Assembly (NCBI GenBank): GCA_051648485.1
Contig: JBOFFH010000144.1
Span: forward strand, 1 to 64,000
DNA length: 64,000 bases
Reading direction: 5' to 3'
From: JAGNZR01 sp051648485
GTDB taxonomy: Bacteria > Fusobacteriota > Fusobacteriia > Fusobacteriales > Fusobacteriaceae
Every line of letters starts with the position of its first letter. The stretch's first letter is position 1. Below are positions 9,492-18,393 of this stretch, piece after piece. The notes beneath the pieces are model-generated. The model made no database searches. It worked only from the letters and a program-made list of their open reading frames with translations, and was not told the DNA's origin. The position numbers and the translations under genes are program-made.

Positions 9492-9746
9492 TTATTTTAT
9501 TATTTCCATTTCTATAGAATCACATAATTTCAAAGTTTTAGAAAAACTATTTTCATTCAAAAATTTGCACATTTCTTTTTCTTGTTTAATCATCTCGTTT
9601 ATAAAATCTTCTACCAATTTTAGATCTTCAATGCTAAATTTTTCTGCTTTACTAAAATCTATTTTAAAATTTTTATTTTCTAAATTTTTTGAGATTTCAA
9701 ATTCTTTTATTGAGTCTGCTGAATAAAGTTCTTTTTCTTTTATCAC
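9492..9746 (-). CDS. hypothetical 84-aa helical protein downstream of GGDEF-EAL gene
   Basis: I do not recognise this protein. It is rich in Lys and Glu and predicted helical (KLVEDFINEMIKQEKEMCKF), with no signal peptide. The ATG has AAGGAGATA upstream and lies 30 bp after the stop of the GGDEF-EAL gene, so the two are probably cotranscribed. A partner role in c-di-GMP signalling is only a guess from position. Confidence 0.6.
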   Translation of the reverse strand: MIKEKELYSADSIKEFEISKNLENKNFKIDFSKAEKFSIEDLKLVEDFINEMIKQEKEMCKFLNENSFSKTLKLCDSIEMEIIK

Positions 9747-9776
9747 ATTTTATCTCCTTATAAAATTTTCAAGACT

Positions 9777-11471
9777 TTATCTTTCCTTATTCAAAAGTTC
9801 TTTTATTTTTTCTTCATTTAAAGGTTTAGAAAAATAGTGTCCTTGATAAAAATCTGTTTTCTCAATTTTTAGCATCTCTAACTCTTCTAAAGTTTCGATA
9901 CCTTCAGCCACTACTGTTAAATTTAAAGAGTGTGAAGAATCAATTATCAGTTTTACTATTTTTTTATACTGTTCACTAGAGTTCATTTTTTCCACAAAAC
10001 TTCTATCTATTTTTACTTTACTTACAGGAAGACTCACCAAATAATTAAAAGATGAATATCCTATGCCGAAATCATCTAAATAAATATTTATTCCTATATC
10101 TTTTAACTCATTCAATTTAATTGTATTTTTTTCTATTTCTTTCATAAGAGTAGTTTCAGTTATTTCAAAAGCTATTTTTTCAGGATTCACACCTATTTCT
10201 TCAATACAACTCTTAACTTTTTCTATAAAATTACTTTCCATTAATTGTTTTGGTGAAATATTTATAGAAACAACATATTCTTTTTTGTACTCTTCATTTA
10301 TTTTTTTTATAAAAATAAATGCTTTTTTCATAAGATAGTCTCCAACTATGCCTATAATATTTCGCTCTTCTAATATTTTTATCATTTCTACTACAGATAT
10401 TTTAGAGTATTTTTCAGAATTCCACCTAAAAAGAGCTTCAAATCCATAAATTTCACCATTTTCTAAATATTGTGGCTGATAGTGAAAATTTATTTTTTCT
10501 AATTTTATAGCTTTTATTACATCTTCTTCTAAATTTAATAAAATATTTTTTTCTCGTTCTAAACTTTCTGTATAGGCTATGTAATTATTTTTACCTTTTT
10601 CTTTAGCTTTGTAAAGTGCGAAATCTGCGTTTAAAAGAAAAATATCTAAATTTTGGTTGAATCCATAGTTAGAATATCCCCCTATACTTCCTGACAAATT
10701 AAAATATTTCTCAGTAGAATTAGCAATATCTCTTATATTTGATAGAATTTTTTTTGCCATTTCTTCAAGATTTTTTCTAGAATCATTTTTTTTCCAAAGA
10801 ATTACAAATTCATCGCCACCTATTCTAAAAATTTTGGCTTTTTTACAGTTTTTTTTCAGTTTTTCAACTGTTTCTAGTATTACTTTGTCCCCTGTATTGT
10901 GACCGTAGTTATCATTTATTCTTTTAAAGTTATCTAAATCTAAAACTAGTATACATATTTCTTCTTTTTCTTTTTGTAATTCTTCAAAACTTTTTAAAAG
11001 TGCTCTTCTATTACCTACTCCAGTTAAAAAATCTGTATAAGCCAATCTTTCTATTTCTTTTTTAAGTTCTGTAGTTTCAGTTATATCTCTAACCATCCCT
11101 ACAATTCCTATAATTTCATTTTTGTTATTCAGCACTGGTGTTTTATATACTCTTAAAATATTTTCAATATTATTTTTTTTGATTTTTCTTTCAAAAGAAA
11201 ATGATTTTTTTTTCTCTAAAAGTACTTCGTCTTCTTTTTTATAATCTCCATTCGACTCTTTCGAAAGAACTTCACTCATACACTTTCCAATTACAGTCGT
11301 ATTTTCAACTTCAAATATTTCATAAAATTTTTTATTAGTACCCAATATTTTACCTTCTGAATCTTTATACCAAACAGCAAATGGAATATTTTCAATTAAA
11401 GTTTCCCTGACTTCATTTTTTTTTAGTGTTTTTAATAATTCTTTTATTCGTTCATCATTTATTATACTCAC
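9777..11471 (-). CDS. PAS-GGDEF-EAL cyclic-di-GMP synthase/phosphodiesterase
   Basis: The 564-aa soluble protein has a PAS domain (about residues 15-135), a GGDEF domain with intact RIGGDEF, and an EAL domain with EALFRW, SINIS, EITET, LDDFGIGYSS, KIDRSFV and AEGIET, so the metal-binding and catalytic residues of the phosphodiesterase all appear present. Both activities are therefore possible. The start is GTG (11469-11471) with GGAGG about 10 bp upstream. It follows phoR, separated by a hairpin terminator, so read-through from phoBR or its own promoter may express it. Confidence 0.92.
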   Translation of the reverse strand: MSIINDERIKELLKTLKKNEVRETLIENIPFAVWYKDSEGKILGTNKKFYEIFEVENTTVIGKCMSEVLSKESNGDYKKEDEVLLEKKKSFSFERKIKKNNIENILRVYKTPVLNNKNEIIGIVGMVRDITETTELKKEIERLAYTDFLTGVGNRRALLKSFEELQKEKEEICILVLDLDNFKRINDNYGHNTGDKVILETVEKLKKNCKKAKIFRIGGDEFVILWKKNDSRKNLEEMAKKILSNIRDIANSTEKYFNLSGSIGGYSNYGFNQNLDIFLLNADFALYKAKEKGKNNYIAYTESLEREKNILLNLEEDVIKAIKLEKINFHYQPQYLENGEIYGFEALFRWNSEKYSKISVVEMIKILEERNIIGIVGDYLMKKAFIFIKKINEEYKKEYVVSINISPKQLMESNFIEKVKSCIEEIGVNPEKIAFEITETTLMKEIEKNTIKLNELKDIGINIYLDDFGIGYSSFNYLVSLPVSKVKIDRSFVEKMNSSEQYKKIVKLIIDSSHSLNLTVVAEGIETLEELEMLKIEKTDFYQGHYFSKPLNEEKIKELLNKER

Positions 11472-11495
11472 TTTTTAAATCCTCCTCTCTTCTTT

Positions 11496-11530
11496 TTAAA
11501 AAATTTAACATTTTTAATCTTTAAATGTTA
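11496..11530 (-). terminator. weak intrinsic terminator after phoR
   Basis: TAACATTT (11506-11513) and AAATGTTA (11523-11530) form an 8-bp stem with a 9-nt loop. On the minus strand it is followed by AATTTTTT. Confidence 0.6.
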
Positions 11531-11545
11531 GCTCATTTATTAATT

Positions 11546-13237
11546 TTATACCATTTTTTTTATTGTGAACTCAAATTCTGTAAACTCTCCCAATTTTGAA
11601 TTTACTTTTATTTCTCCACCTAAATGTTTTACACTTTCTTTAACTATAGAAAGCCCTAATCCTGTACCAGCTATATTGCTTGTTCTGGCTTCATCCACTC
11701 TATAAAACCTGTCAAATATATTAATTATTTTTTCTGTTGAAATTCCTATTCCATTATCTCTAACTTTAAAAATGTACGATTTTTTATTTTGTCCTATATT
11801 TATTTTCACACTAGGAAGTTCATTTTGATTATATATAAAACCATTTTCAATTAAATTTTTTAAAATCATAACTACTTTATCCCCATCTGAACAAATCTCT
11901 TCTACTTCATCTTTTACTTCATATTCTATTTTACCATTTTTTTTAGAAATAATCGAGTTCAAACTAGATTCTATCTCTATTTTTAAATTCCGAATAGAAA
12001 TACTCTTTTTTTCTATTTTTAATTTAGATTCCAATTTAGAAACAATTAAAAAATCTTTTACTATGTTTTCCATCTTATTTACATTATTCTTTATTATGTT
12101 TAAAAAGTTTTTTTCCATAGCTTTAGGTGCATCTTCCAAAGCTATTAAATATCCTTTTATATTTGTCAAAGGAGTTTTTAATTCGTGCCCTACGTCACTT
12201 ATAAATTTTTTCTGTTTATTAATCATCTCTTTTTCAATTGAAACTTTTTTTATAGTTACTATATATTGTGAACTATCTGACAAATGTTTTATTACCACAT
12301 AAAAATATTTTTCTAAATTCGAAATATATATCTCTTTTTCTATATCAGTTTTATTTTCATAACTATACTTTAAAAGCTCTATTATTTCTATATATTTTAT
12401 TACTTCCATATATTTTTTCCCTCTTTTTTCAAAGAGAAATTTCATTGCAGAATTTTTTGTTACCACTTCCAAATCTTTATTAAAAAGAATTATTCCTTCG
12501 TCTAAAGAGTTTATAAGACGATTCAAAAGATTTTTATCTTGATTTAACCTTGCTATATTGTCTAAATTTCTCACTTGCCACTCTCTCATAACATACCAAA
12601 ACTTTTGTAACCAAACATCTTCTGTCAAATAACTTCCTTTTAATTCTATTCCACTTTCTAAAAAAATTCTCATTTTCTCAATTCGTTTTATTGTACTTCT
12701 TTTTAAATAATTTATATAATTAACCATTATAATTCCATTTAAAATTAAAAAAAACATAACTTGTAAAAAAAGCAATATATATATCTCTTTTTGCTGTGAA
12801 CTGTAGGACTGAGAGGTTCTTATCAACAATTTTTTTCCTTGGAAATCATTTATTTTGATTGCATAATAAGCCATTTTTCCACCTAAAGTCTTACTATTTC
12901 TCAAATTAAAACCTGTTTCTGAAGTATTAAGTTCCTCTATCTCAGGACGATATAAATGATTTTCCATATTTTTTTCATTTAAATAATTTTTTGAATCATA
13001 AATTACTTCTCCATCTGTATTTAAAATTGTATATCTTACATTCAAAGGATTTAAAAACTCATGATAATTTGTCACATCTTTTATCTTTAAAATTTCACCC
13101 AATATTTTAGCATTATTTTCTAAAGTTTCTTTTGTTCTCACTATTAATTTTTCACTTGCATAATTTGTATTTACCATTATAAAACATAGTTGTAAAATAA
13201 TAATTATAATTAAGGCAATTCTTTCTTTTCTTCTAAT
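11546..13237 (-). CDS. phoR: PhoR-like sensor histidine kinase (probable ATT start)
   Basis: The kinase core has an H-box (FISDVGHELKTPLTN), a G1 box DNGIGIS and a G2 box GTGLGLSI, preceded by a PAS-like region (NSLDEGIILF) and a second membrane helix. The first in-frame ATG (13175-13177) has no ribosome-binding site and lies inside the first membrane helix. The frame stays open upstream with no ATG, GTG or TTG, and an ATT at 13235-13237 lies 10 nt after GAAAGGAG and gives the product (M)RRKERIALIIIIILQ, a normal sensor N-terminus. This overlaps the phoB end by 28 bp. Assigned to phosphate sensing because of phoB, phoU and pst nearby. A conventional annotation would be 11546-13177. Confidence 0.85.
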   Translation of the reverse strand: MRRKERIALIIIIILQLCFIMVNTNYASEKLIVRTKETLENNAKILGEILKIKDVTNYHEFLNPLNVRYTILNTDGEVIYDSKNYLNEKNMENHLYRPEIEELNTSETGFNLRNSKTLGGKMAYYAIKINDFQGKKLLIRTSQSYSSQQKEIYILLFLQVMFFLILNGIIMVNYINYLKRSTIKRIEKMRIFLESGIELKGSYLTEDVWLQKFWYVMREWQVRNLDNIARLNQDKNLLNRLINSLDEGIILFNKDLEVVTKNSAMKFLFEKRGKKYMEVIKYIEIIELLKYSYENKTDIEKEIYISNLEKYFYVVIKHLSDSSQYIVTIKKVSIEKEMINKQKKFISDVGHELKTPLTNIKGYLIALEDAPKAMEKNFLNIIKNNVNKMENIVKDFLIVSKLESKLKIEKKSISIRNLKIEIESSLNSIISKKNGKIEYEVKDEVEEICSDGDKVVMILKNLIENGFIYNQNELPSVKINIGQNKKSYIFKVRDNGIGISTEKIINIFDRFYRVDEARTSNIAGTGLGLSIVKESVKHLGGEIKVNSKLGEFTEFEFTIKKMV

Positions 13238-13914
13238 TTGTAACCAACTCCTTTCACTGTTTTTATATATTTACCCAGTTCTTCTAATTTTTCTCTAATT
13301 TTTCCTATGTAAACATCTACTGTTCTATCTCCTATAGAATAATTAGTAGACCATACCTCATCTAATATTTTTTCTCTATTTATAACAATCCCTTTATTTA
13401 TAACTAACATTAGCAAAAGATCAAACTCTTTTTTTGAAAACTCTATCTCTTTTCCATCTTTTTTTACTAAAAATTTTTGTTCATCTATTGTTAAATTCAT
13501 AAAACTATATTTTTTTTCATCTTTTTTGTTCTCACTAGAATCCAATAAAGGAAGATTCAAAAGTTTTTTTCCTCTCATTACAAGTTCTCGTGGATCAAAA
13601 GGCTTTTTTAAATAATCATCTGCTCCTAGCTCTAATCCATCCAGTACATCTTCTATTTCTGTTTTAGCTGTTACCATTATTATTTTAGGAGTGCCATATA
13701 TCTCTGGCATATCTTTTACAAGTTTTGTTATTATTTTTCCATCGATACTTGGAAGCATCAAATCTAAAATAATTAAACTATATTTTGTATTTTGTATTTT
13801 CTTTAAAGCTTCCATTCCATCCATGGATTTATCTGTTTCATATCCTTCTTTTAGAAAAAAATATTCAATAAGATTTTGTATCTCTAAATCATCTTCTACT
13901 ATTAATACTTTCAC
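13210..13914 (-). CDS. phoB: PhoB-like OmpR-family response regulator
   Basis: The 234-aa protein has a receiver domain with the acidic pair EDD (residues 7-9), phospho-acceptor Asp51 (IILDLMLP) and the conserved Lys in LKKPFDP, then a winged-helix DNA-binding domain (TVDVYIGKIREKLE, GVGYKLE). The start is GTG at 13912-13914 with GGGGGA upstream. It overlaps phoR and lies just below phoU, separated by a terminator. The likely targets are the 11-bp-phased repeats at 17310-17416. Confidence 0.9.
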   Translation of the reverse strand: MKVLIVEDDLEIQNLIEYFFLKEGYETDKSMDGMEALKKIQNTKYSLIILDLMLPSIDGKIITKLVKDMPEIYGTPKIIMVTAKTEIEDVLDGLELGADDYLKKPFDPRELVMRGKKLLNLPLLDSSENKKDEKKYSFMNLTIDEQKFLVKKDGKEIEFSKKEFDLLLMLVINKGIVINREKILDEVWSTNYSIGDRTVDVYIGKIREKLEELGKYIKTVKGVGYKLEEKKELP

Positions 13915-13963
13915 AATATCCCCCTAATTCTTCTATTTTCTTTATTATTATAACACAATTTTT

Positions 13964-14002
13964 AAAAAAACCTTCCTTAGGATTATCTAAAGAAGGTTTT
14001 TT
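13964..14002 (-). terminator. intrinsic terminator of pstCAB-phoU
   Basis: AAAAAACCTTCCTTAG and its near-complement CTAAAGAAGGTTTTTT form a stem of about 16 bp with one G-U pair and a 6-nt loop. It lies between phoU and phoB, with a T-tract on the minus strand. Confidence 0.85.
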
Positions 14003-14009
14003 CTATACT

Positions 14010-14690
14010 TTATTTATTTTTGAGCAATTGAATTTTTCTCAAGTTATTTCCGTTTATTACATAAATTAAATCTTTAGCCAAATGAACTATATGATCTGAA
14101 AATCTTTCATATTTTCTATCTAAAAGTAAAAGAAGAGTTCCACCTTTTATATTTTCAGAATTTTCATGCATATAATTAATATAATTAGAAGAATTAGCTT
14201 TTACCTGTTCATCAATCTCTTCGTCCAAAGCTATTACTGAATAAAGAAGATTTTCATTTTTCTCTATTAAAGCTTTAACATAACTAGAAAGAGTAACTTT
14301 TATTTTTTGTGCCAATGGCAGTACTTCGTTTTTTAAAGCAATACTTAAATTAGGAGATTTTTCATTCAATTCTTTTACTAATTTTAGATTAGCTTTTAAT
14401 AAATCTCCCATTCTTTCTAAAAGTCTTGCACTATCTGTCATCATTATCAATTTTCTTAAATCAGACGCTGCAGGTTGAAAACGAGCTAAAGCTATTATAG
14501 AATCTTCTCTAATTTCTAAGTCTAATCTATTTATTCTATCCTCTATTGATCTACTTTCTCCATAAAGAGTTAAATTCAAACTTCCATTTTTTAAAGTTTC
14601 GATATTTATATCCAAAAGTCTCTCTATATTTTTTAGCATTTCTAAATATTGCTCATCTATAACTAATAAGCTCTCAACTAAATTTTTCAT
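14010..14690 (-). CDS. phoU: phosphate transport regulator PhoU
   Basis: The 226-aa protein has the two-repeat PhoU helical-bundle pattern, including EDRINRLDLEIREDSI near residue 50 and the second-repeat ALDEEIDEQVKANSSNYINYM. I prefer the ATG at 14690, 8 nt after AAAGGAG, over a GTG three codons earlier. PhoU links the Pst transporter to PhoR and keeps the kinase off when phosphate is plentiful. It is the last gene of pstCAB-phoU. Confidence 0.94.
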   Translation of the reverse strand: MKNLVESLLVIDEQYLEMLKNIERLLDINIETLKNGSLNLTLYGESRSIEDRINRLDLEIREDSIIALARFQPAASDLRKLIMMTDSARLLERMGDLLKANLKLVKELNEKSPNLSIALKNEVLPLAQKIKVTLSSYVKALIEKNENLLYSVIALDEEIDEQVKANSSNYINYMHENSENIKGGTLLLLLDRKYERFSDHIVHLAKDLIYVINGNNLRKIQLLKNK

Positions 14691-14714
14691 ATATCCCACT
14701 CCTTTTTTATTTTT

Positions 14715-15491
14715 TTATCCAAATTTCCCTGTTATGTAATCCTCTGTTTTTTTATTTTTAGGTGTTGTAAACATAAGTTCTGTTTTATCAAATTCAATCA
14801 ATTCTCCTTGATAGAAAAACCCTGTATAATCTGAGATTCTTGTAGCTTGTTGCATATTGTGTGTAACTATTATAATAGTGTATTTTTTTTGTAAATCACG
14901 AATAAGTTCCTCTATTTTTGCAGTTGATATAGGATCTAATGCTGATGTAGGCTCATCCATAAGCAATATTTCAGGATTTACTGATATAGCACGAGCTATA
15001 CAAAGTCTTTGTTGCTGTCCTCCTGAAAGTCCAAGAGCTGATTTATGAAGTTTGTCTTTAACTTCATCCCAAAGAGCAACTGATTTTAATGAGGACTCAA
15101 CTATTTCGTCTAATTTTTCTTTGCTTTTCACTCCGTGCAACTTTGGAGCATATGTTAAATTCTCATAAATTGTTTTCGGAAATGGATTAGGTTTTTGAAA
15201 AACCATTCCAACTTTTGTTCTCAAAGAGATAATATCATAATTTTTTTGGAAAATATTTTCACCATCTAAAGAGATTTCACCCTCATATATTGAAGTGTCT
15301 ATCAAATCATTCATACGATTTATAGATCTCAAAAATGTTGATTTTCCACATCCTGATGGCCCGATAAGAGCTGTTACTGTATTTTTTTTTATATCCATAT
15401 TTATATCTTTTAAGGCTTTAAAATCCCCATAAAAGAAATTGAAATTCTTTACTTTTATTCTTGTTTCTTGAGATATATTTTTTTTTAACAT
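14715..15491 (-). CDS. pstB: phosphate ABC transporter ATP-binding protein PstB
   Basis: The 258-aa ATPase has Walker A GPSGCGKST, signature LSGGQQQR, Walker B ILLMDEPTSALD and H-loop IIVTHNMQQA. The segment MNDLIDTSIYEGEISLDG is characteristic of PstB. AGGAGGGAAA precedes the ATG. It lies between pstA and phoU and energises phosphate uptake. Confidence 0.96.
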   Translation of the reverse strand: MLKKNISQETRIKVKNFNFFYGDFKALKDINMDIKKNTVTALIGPSGCGKSTFLRSINRMNDLIDTSIYEGEISLDGENIFQKNYDIISLRTKVGMVFQKPNPFPKTIYENLTYAPKLHGVKSKEKLDEIVESSLKSVALWDEVKDKLHKSALGLSGGQQQRLCIARAISVNPEILLMDEPTSALDPISTAKIEELIRDLQKKYTIIIVTHNMQQATRISDYTGFFYQGELIEFDKTELMFTTPKNKKTEDYITGKFG

Positions 15492-15521
15492 TTTCCCTCC
15501 TAAATTTTTTCTATTTTGAAT

Positions 15522-16367
15522 TTATGATTTCTTTAAAAATTTACTACGGATAAAAGATCCTAACAAATTAAATCCTACAGTAATAGCTACTAAAACAAAC
15601 AGTGTTCCTTCCATATTACTTTTTGGCATATTTGGAACTTGAGTAGAAATTACATACAAATGGTAAGGTAGTGCCATTACTTGATCTTTTATTCCTTCTG
15701 GTAAAAAAGGTAAATAAAAAGCTACTGCTGTAAACATAATTGGGGCTGTTTCTCCTGCCGCTCTTGATATACTTAAAATGATTCCTGTTATTATTCCGGG
15801 AAGTCCTGAAGGAAGTACAACGTTCCAAATAGTTTCCCATTTTGTAGCTCCTAATGCTAAAGAACCCTCTCTTAAGGTATTAGGAACAGCTAAAAGAGAT
15901 TCTCTTGTGGCTGTTATTATAACAGGTAAACACATAATTCCTAAAGTCAAAGAACCCGATAAAACTGAAACTCCAAATCCCAAGTAAAGTACGAAAAATG
16001 CCATTCCAAAAAGTCCGTAGATTATACTAGGAATTCCAGCCAGATTAACTATTGTCAGATTAATTATTCTAGTAAGCAAATTATCTTTGGCATATTCTAC
16101 TAAATATACTCCTGTAAAAACTCCAAAAGGAACAGCAACTAAAATAGTTCCTAAAGTAAGATACAAAGTTCCTACAATAGCAGGAAAAATTCCACCTGCA
16201 CGCATACCTTTTCTAGGCATCTCTGTTAAAAAGTCCCAAGTTATAGCTGGAACTCCTTTATAAAAAATATATCCTAAAATAGCAATAACAGGTACCATCG
16301 CAAATATTGCAACCATTTTTATTAAAAATTCTATAATTTTTTGATTTCTTCCTTTTAAAAGATTCAT
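15522..16367 (-). CDS. pstA: phosphate ABC transporter permease PstA
   Basis: The 281-aa permease has about six membrane helices and the inner-membrane-component EAA-type loop near residues 165-185 (LREGSLALGATKWETIW). The N-terminal FYKGVPAITWDFLTEMPRKGM is typical of PstA. Start supported by GGAGGGAAA. It pairs with PstC 18 bp upstream. Confidence 0.95.
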   Translation of the reverse strand: MNLLKGRNQKIIEFLIKMVAIFAMVPVIAILGYIFYKGVPAITWDFLTEMPRKGMRAGGIFPAIVGTLYLTLGTILVAVPFGVFTGVYLVEYAKDNLLTRIINLTIVNLAGIPSIIYGLFGMAFFVLYLGFGVSVLSGSLTLGIMCLPVIITATRESLLAVPNTLREGSLALGATKWETIWNVVLPSGLPGIITGIILSISRAAGETAPIMFTAVAFYLPFLPEGIKDQVMALPYHLYVISTQVPNMPKSNMEGTLFVLVAITVGFNLLGSFIRSKFLKKS

Positions 16368-16385
16368 TTTCCCTCCAAAACAAAT

Positions 16386-17264
16386 TTATTTCCCCATAAT
16401 TTTACGAGATTTATGTATAAAGTAATCACCTAGGGTATTCGTTACAAAACTTATAAAGAATAGAACTAAACCTATAGCAAATAATGCGAAATAATGAGTT
16501 TCTCCTTGAACAACTTCACCCATTTCAGAAGCTATAGTTGCTGTAAGAGTTCTAACTGATGACAATGGAGTATTTGCAAGAATTGGTGCATTTCCAGTAA
16601 CCATTAATACTGTAAGTGTTTCACCAATTATTCTTCCAAATCCCAACATAATTCCTGCAAATATTCCAGGGAATGCAGCAGGTAAAAGTATTTTAAATAT
16701 AGTTTCCAATTTATTAGCTCCCAGTGCTAAAGAAGCTTCCTTGTAAGAATTGTCCAGCGCTCTTATCGCATCATCTGTAATACTTACTATAGTTGGTATT
16801 GCCATAAATGCCAGCATAAGACCACCTGTTAAAGCTGTAAGTCCAGTTGGTAAATTAAACATGTTTTGAATTGGTCCTGATAATGCATAAAGACCAATGT
16901 AACCCAAAGCTACTGAAGGTAGTGCTGACATAGTTTCAATAATTGTTTTTAAAGTGTTTTTAAATTTAGGTGAAGCATATTCAGCTATATAAATTGCAGT
17001 TCCTACTGAGAGTGGTACTGCAGCTAAAAGAGCTATAAAAGTTGTCCAAAGAGAACCTACTAATAAAGGTAAAAGTCCGTACTTTCCTGATAACGATATC
17101 CACTCGGTTCCAGTTAAAAAATCCTTTATAGGATAAACTTTAAAAAATTGTATTCCATTTAAAAATATAAATGAGAAAATTAAAAATACTGTTACAATAT
17201 TTGAAATACCTATTAAATTATTAAAATATTTCATAAATCTGTCTGTTAATTTACGAAAAGACAT
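16386..17264 (-). CDS. pstC: phosphate ABC transporter permease PstC
   Basis: The 292-aa permease has six predicted helices and the EAA-type loop YKEASLALGANKLETIF near residues 170-186. It is the first gene of the minus-strand operon, with AGGAGGGAAG before its ATG. The Pho-box array and a TATAAT (minus strand, 17323-17318) lie upstream, so induction by phosphate starvation is likely. pstS is divergent rather than in the usual leading position. Confidence 0.95.
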   Translation of the reverse strand: MSFRKLTDRFMKYFNNLIGISNIVTVFLIFSFIFLNGIQFFKVYPIKDFLTGTEWISLSGKYGLLPLLVGSLWTTFIALLAAVPLSVGTAIYIAEYASPKFKNTLKTIIETMSALPSVALGYIGLYALSGPIQNMFNLPTGLTALTGGLMLAFMAIPTIVSITDDAIRALDNSYKEASLALGANKLETIFKILLPAAFPGIFAGIMLGFGRIIGETLTVLMVTGNAPILANTPLSSVRTLTATIASEMGEVVQGETHYFALFAIGLVLFFISFVTNTLGDYFIHKSRKIMGK

Positions 17265-17309
17265 ACTTCCCTCCTGATATATAATTATTTTTTTTTTTAG
17301 TTTTTTCTT

Positions 17310-17416
17310 ATGTAAAAATTATACCTTTTCAATGTAAAGAAAGTATAAATCTAATGTAAAATTGATGTAAAAATATTTTACACAAAATTTACATTAGATT
17401 TATATGATGTTAACAC
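17310..17416. promoter_or_regulatory. divergent Pho-box array between pstC and pstS
   Basis: Plus-strand repeats ATGTAAA(A/G) begin at 17310, 17332, 17354 and 17365, all multiples of 11 bp apart. From 17376 the orientation flips: TTTTACAC (17376), ATTTACAT (17387), ATTTATAT (17398) and GTTAACAC (17409), again 11 bp apart. The two halves form an imperfect palindrome of about 60 bp centred near 17374. An 11-bp period is the spacing of PhoB half-sites. For pstC a minus-strand TATAAT (17323-17318) lies 8 bp beyond the 17332 box; for pstS a weak TAAACT lies at 17425, or TTGAAA/TATAAT at 17444-17470. Confidence 0.8.
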
Positions 17417-17443
17417 AATACTGATAAACTTATTTTATTAGTG

Positions 17444-17470
17444 TTGAAACACAATATAAAAGTTTATAAT
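17444..17470 (+). promoter_or_regulatory. pstS: possible pstS core promoter
   Basis: TTGAAA (17444-17449) and TATAAT (17465-17470) are separated by 15 bp, shorter than ideal, 26 bp before the pstS ATG. The TTGAAA lies inside a small palindrome GTGTTGAAACAC. A Pho-dependent start nearer 17425 is the alternative. Confidence 0.4.
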
Positions 17471-17495
17471 GAAATTAAAATATTAGGAGGGTAAT

Positions 17496-18329
17496 ATGAA
17501 AAAAGGGTTTTTATTCGGTTTAATGGTTATTGCAGGTTTGTTAGGGGGACAAAAAGCTTTAGCTAACAAAATAGTTCAGGTTAAAGGTTCTGATACACTT
17601 TTAAATGCATCACAGTATATTGCTGAGGAGTTTATGGCTAAAAACAAAGATGCAAGGGTTGCTGTAACTGGTGGGGGTTCAGGTGTAGGAATATCTGCTT
17701 TACAAAACGGAACAACTGATATTGCAATGGCTTCAAGAAATATCAAACAATCAGAAATAGACAACATAGCTAAAAAAGGAATAACTGTGGAGGAAATTGT
17801 TGTTGGATATGATGGAATCACAATAGTAGGAAACAAATCTAATAATGTATCTAACTTAACTTCAGATCAGCTAGGTAAAATTTTTAGAGGAGAAATCAAG
17901 AACTGGAAAGAAGTTGGAGGACCAGAAGGTGCTATAGTTATTTTATCTAGAGATTCTTCTTCGGGAACACATGAGTTTTTTAAAGAGCACGTTGTAAGAA
18001 AAGGAAATTCTAAAGGTCCAGAAGAGTATGCTACAACTACACTTTATATGCCTTCTAACGAAGCTATAAAACAAGAGGTTGCTAAAAATAAATTTGCTGT
18101 TGGTTACTTAGGAATGGGATATGTAGACAACACAACTAAATCTTTCAATATTGATGGGGTTCCGGCTAGTGCTGAAAATGTTCTTTCTAAAAAATATCCA
18201 ATAGCTAGAGAAATTTTCTGGTATGTTAACAAAGCTAGAACTGGAACTGTTAAAAATTTAGTAGATTTCGCAGTTTCTGCTGAAGGACAAAAAATAGTTA
18301 CAGAAGAAGGGTTTGTTCCTGTAAAATAA
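17496..18329 (+). CDS. pstS: phosphate ABC transporter substrate-binding protein PstS
   Basis: The 277-aa protein has a signal peptide (MKKGFLFGLMVIAGLLGG, cleavage likely after ALA near residue 23), then VKGSDTLLNA and the phosphate-loop segment SRDSSSGTHEFF near residues 155-166. No lipobox Cys is visible, so it is probably a soluble periplasmic protein. AGGAGG precedes the ATG. It is divergent from pstCAB across the Pho-box array. Confidence 0.95.
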   Translation: MKKGFLFGLMVIAGLLGGQKALANKIVQVKGSDTLLNASQYIAEEFMAKNKDARVAVTGGGSGVGISALQNGTTDIAMASRNIKQSEIDNIAKKGITVEEIVVGYDGITIVGNKSNNVSNLTSDQLGKIFRGEIKNWKEVGGPEGAIVILSRDSSSGTHEFFKEHVVRKGNSKGPEEYATTTLYMPSNEAIKQEVAKNKFAVGYLGMGYVDNTTKSFNIDGVPASAENVLSKKYPIAREIFWYVNKARTGTVKNLVDFAVSAEGQKIVTEEGFVPVK

Positions 18330-18340
18330 TTTATAAAATA

Positions 18341-18382
18341 AAAAAAACCCACTGAGTAATTATTGTTCAGTGGGTTTTTTTT
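18341..18382. terminator. bidirectional terminator between pstS and lgt
   Basis: AAAAAAACCCACTGA (18341-18355) and TCAGTGGGTTTTTTTT (18367-18382) pair perfectly around an 11-nt loop, with T-tracts in both directions. Confidence 0.92.
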
Positions 18383-18393
18383 ATTTATCCAAT

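Noticed and set aside
13178..13260. phoB-phoR frameshift fusion instead of a non-ATG start
   Set aside because: No convincing slippery sequence or downstream stem precedes the phoB stop, and a ribosome-binding site is correctly placed for a separate start.
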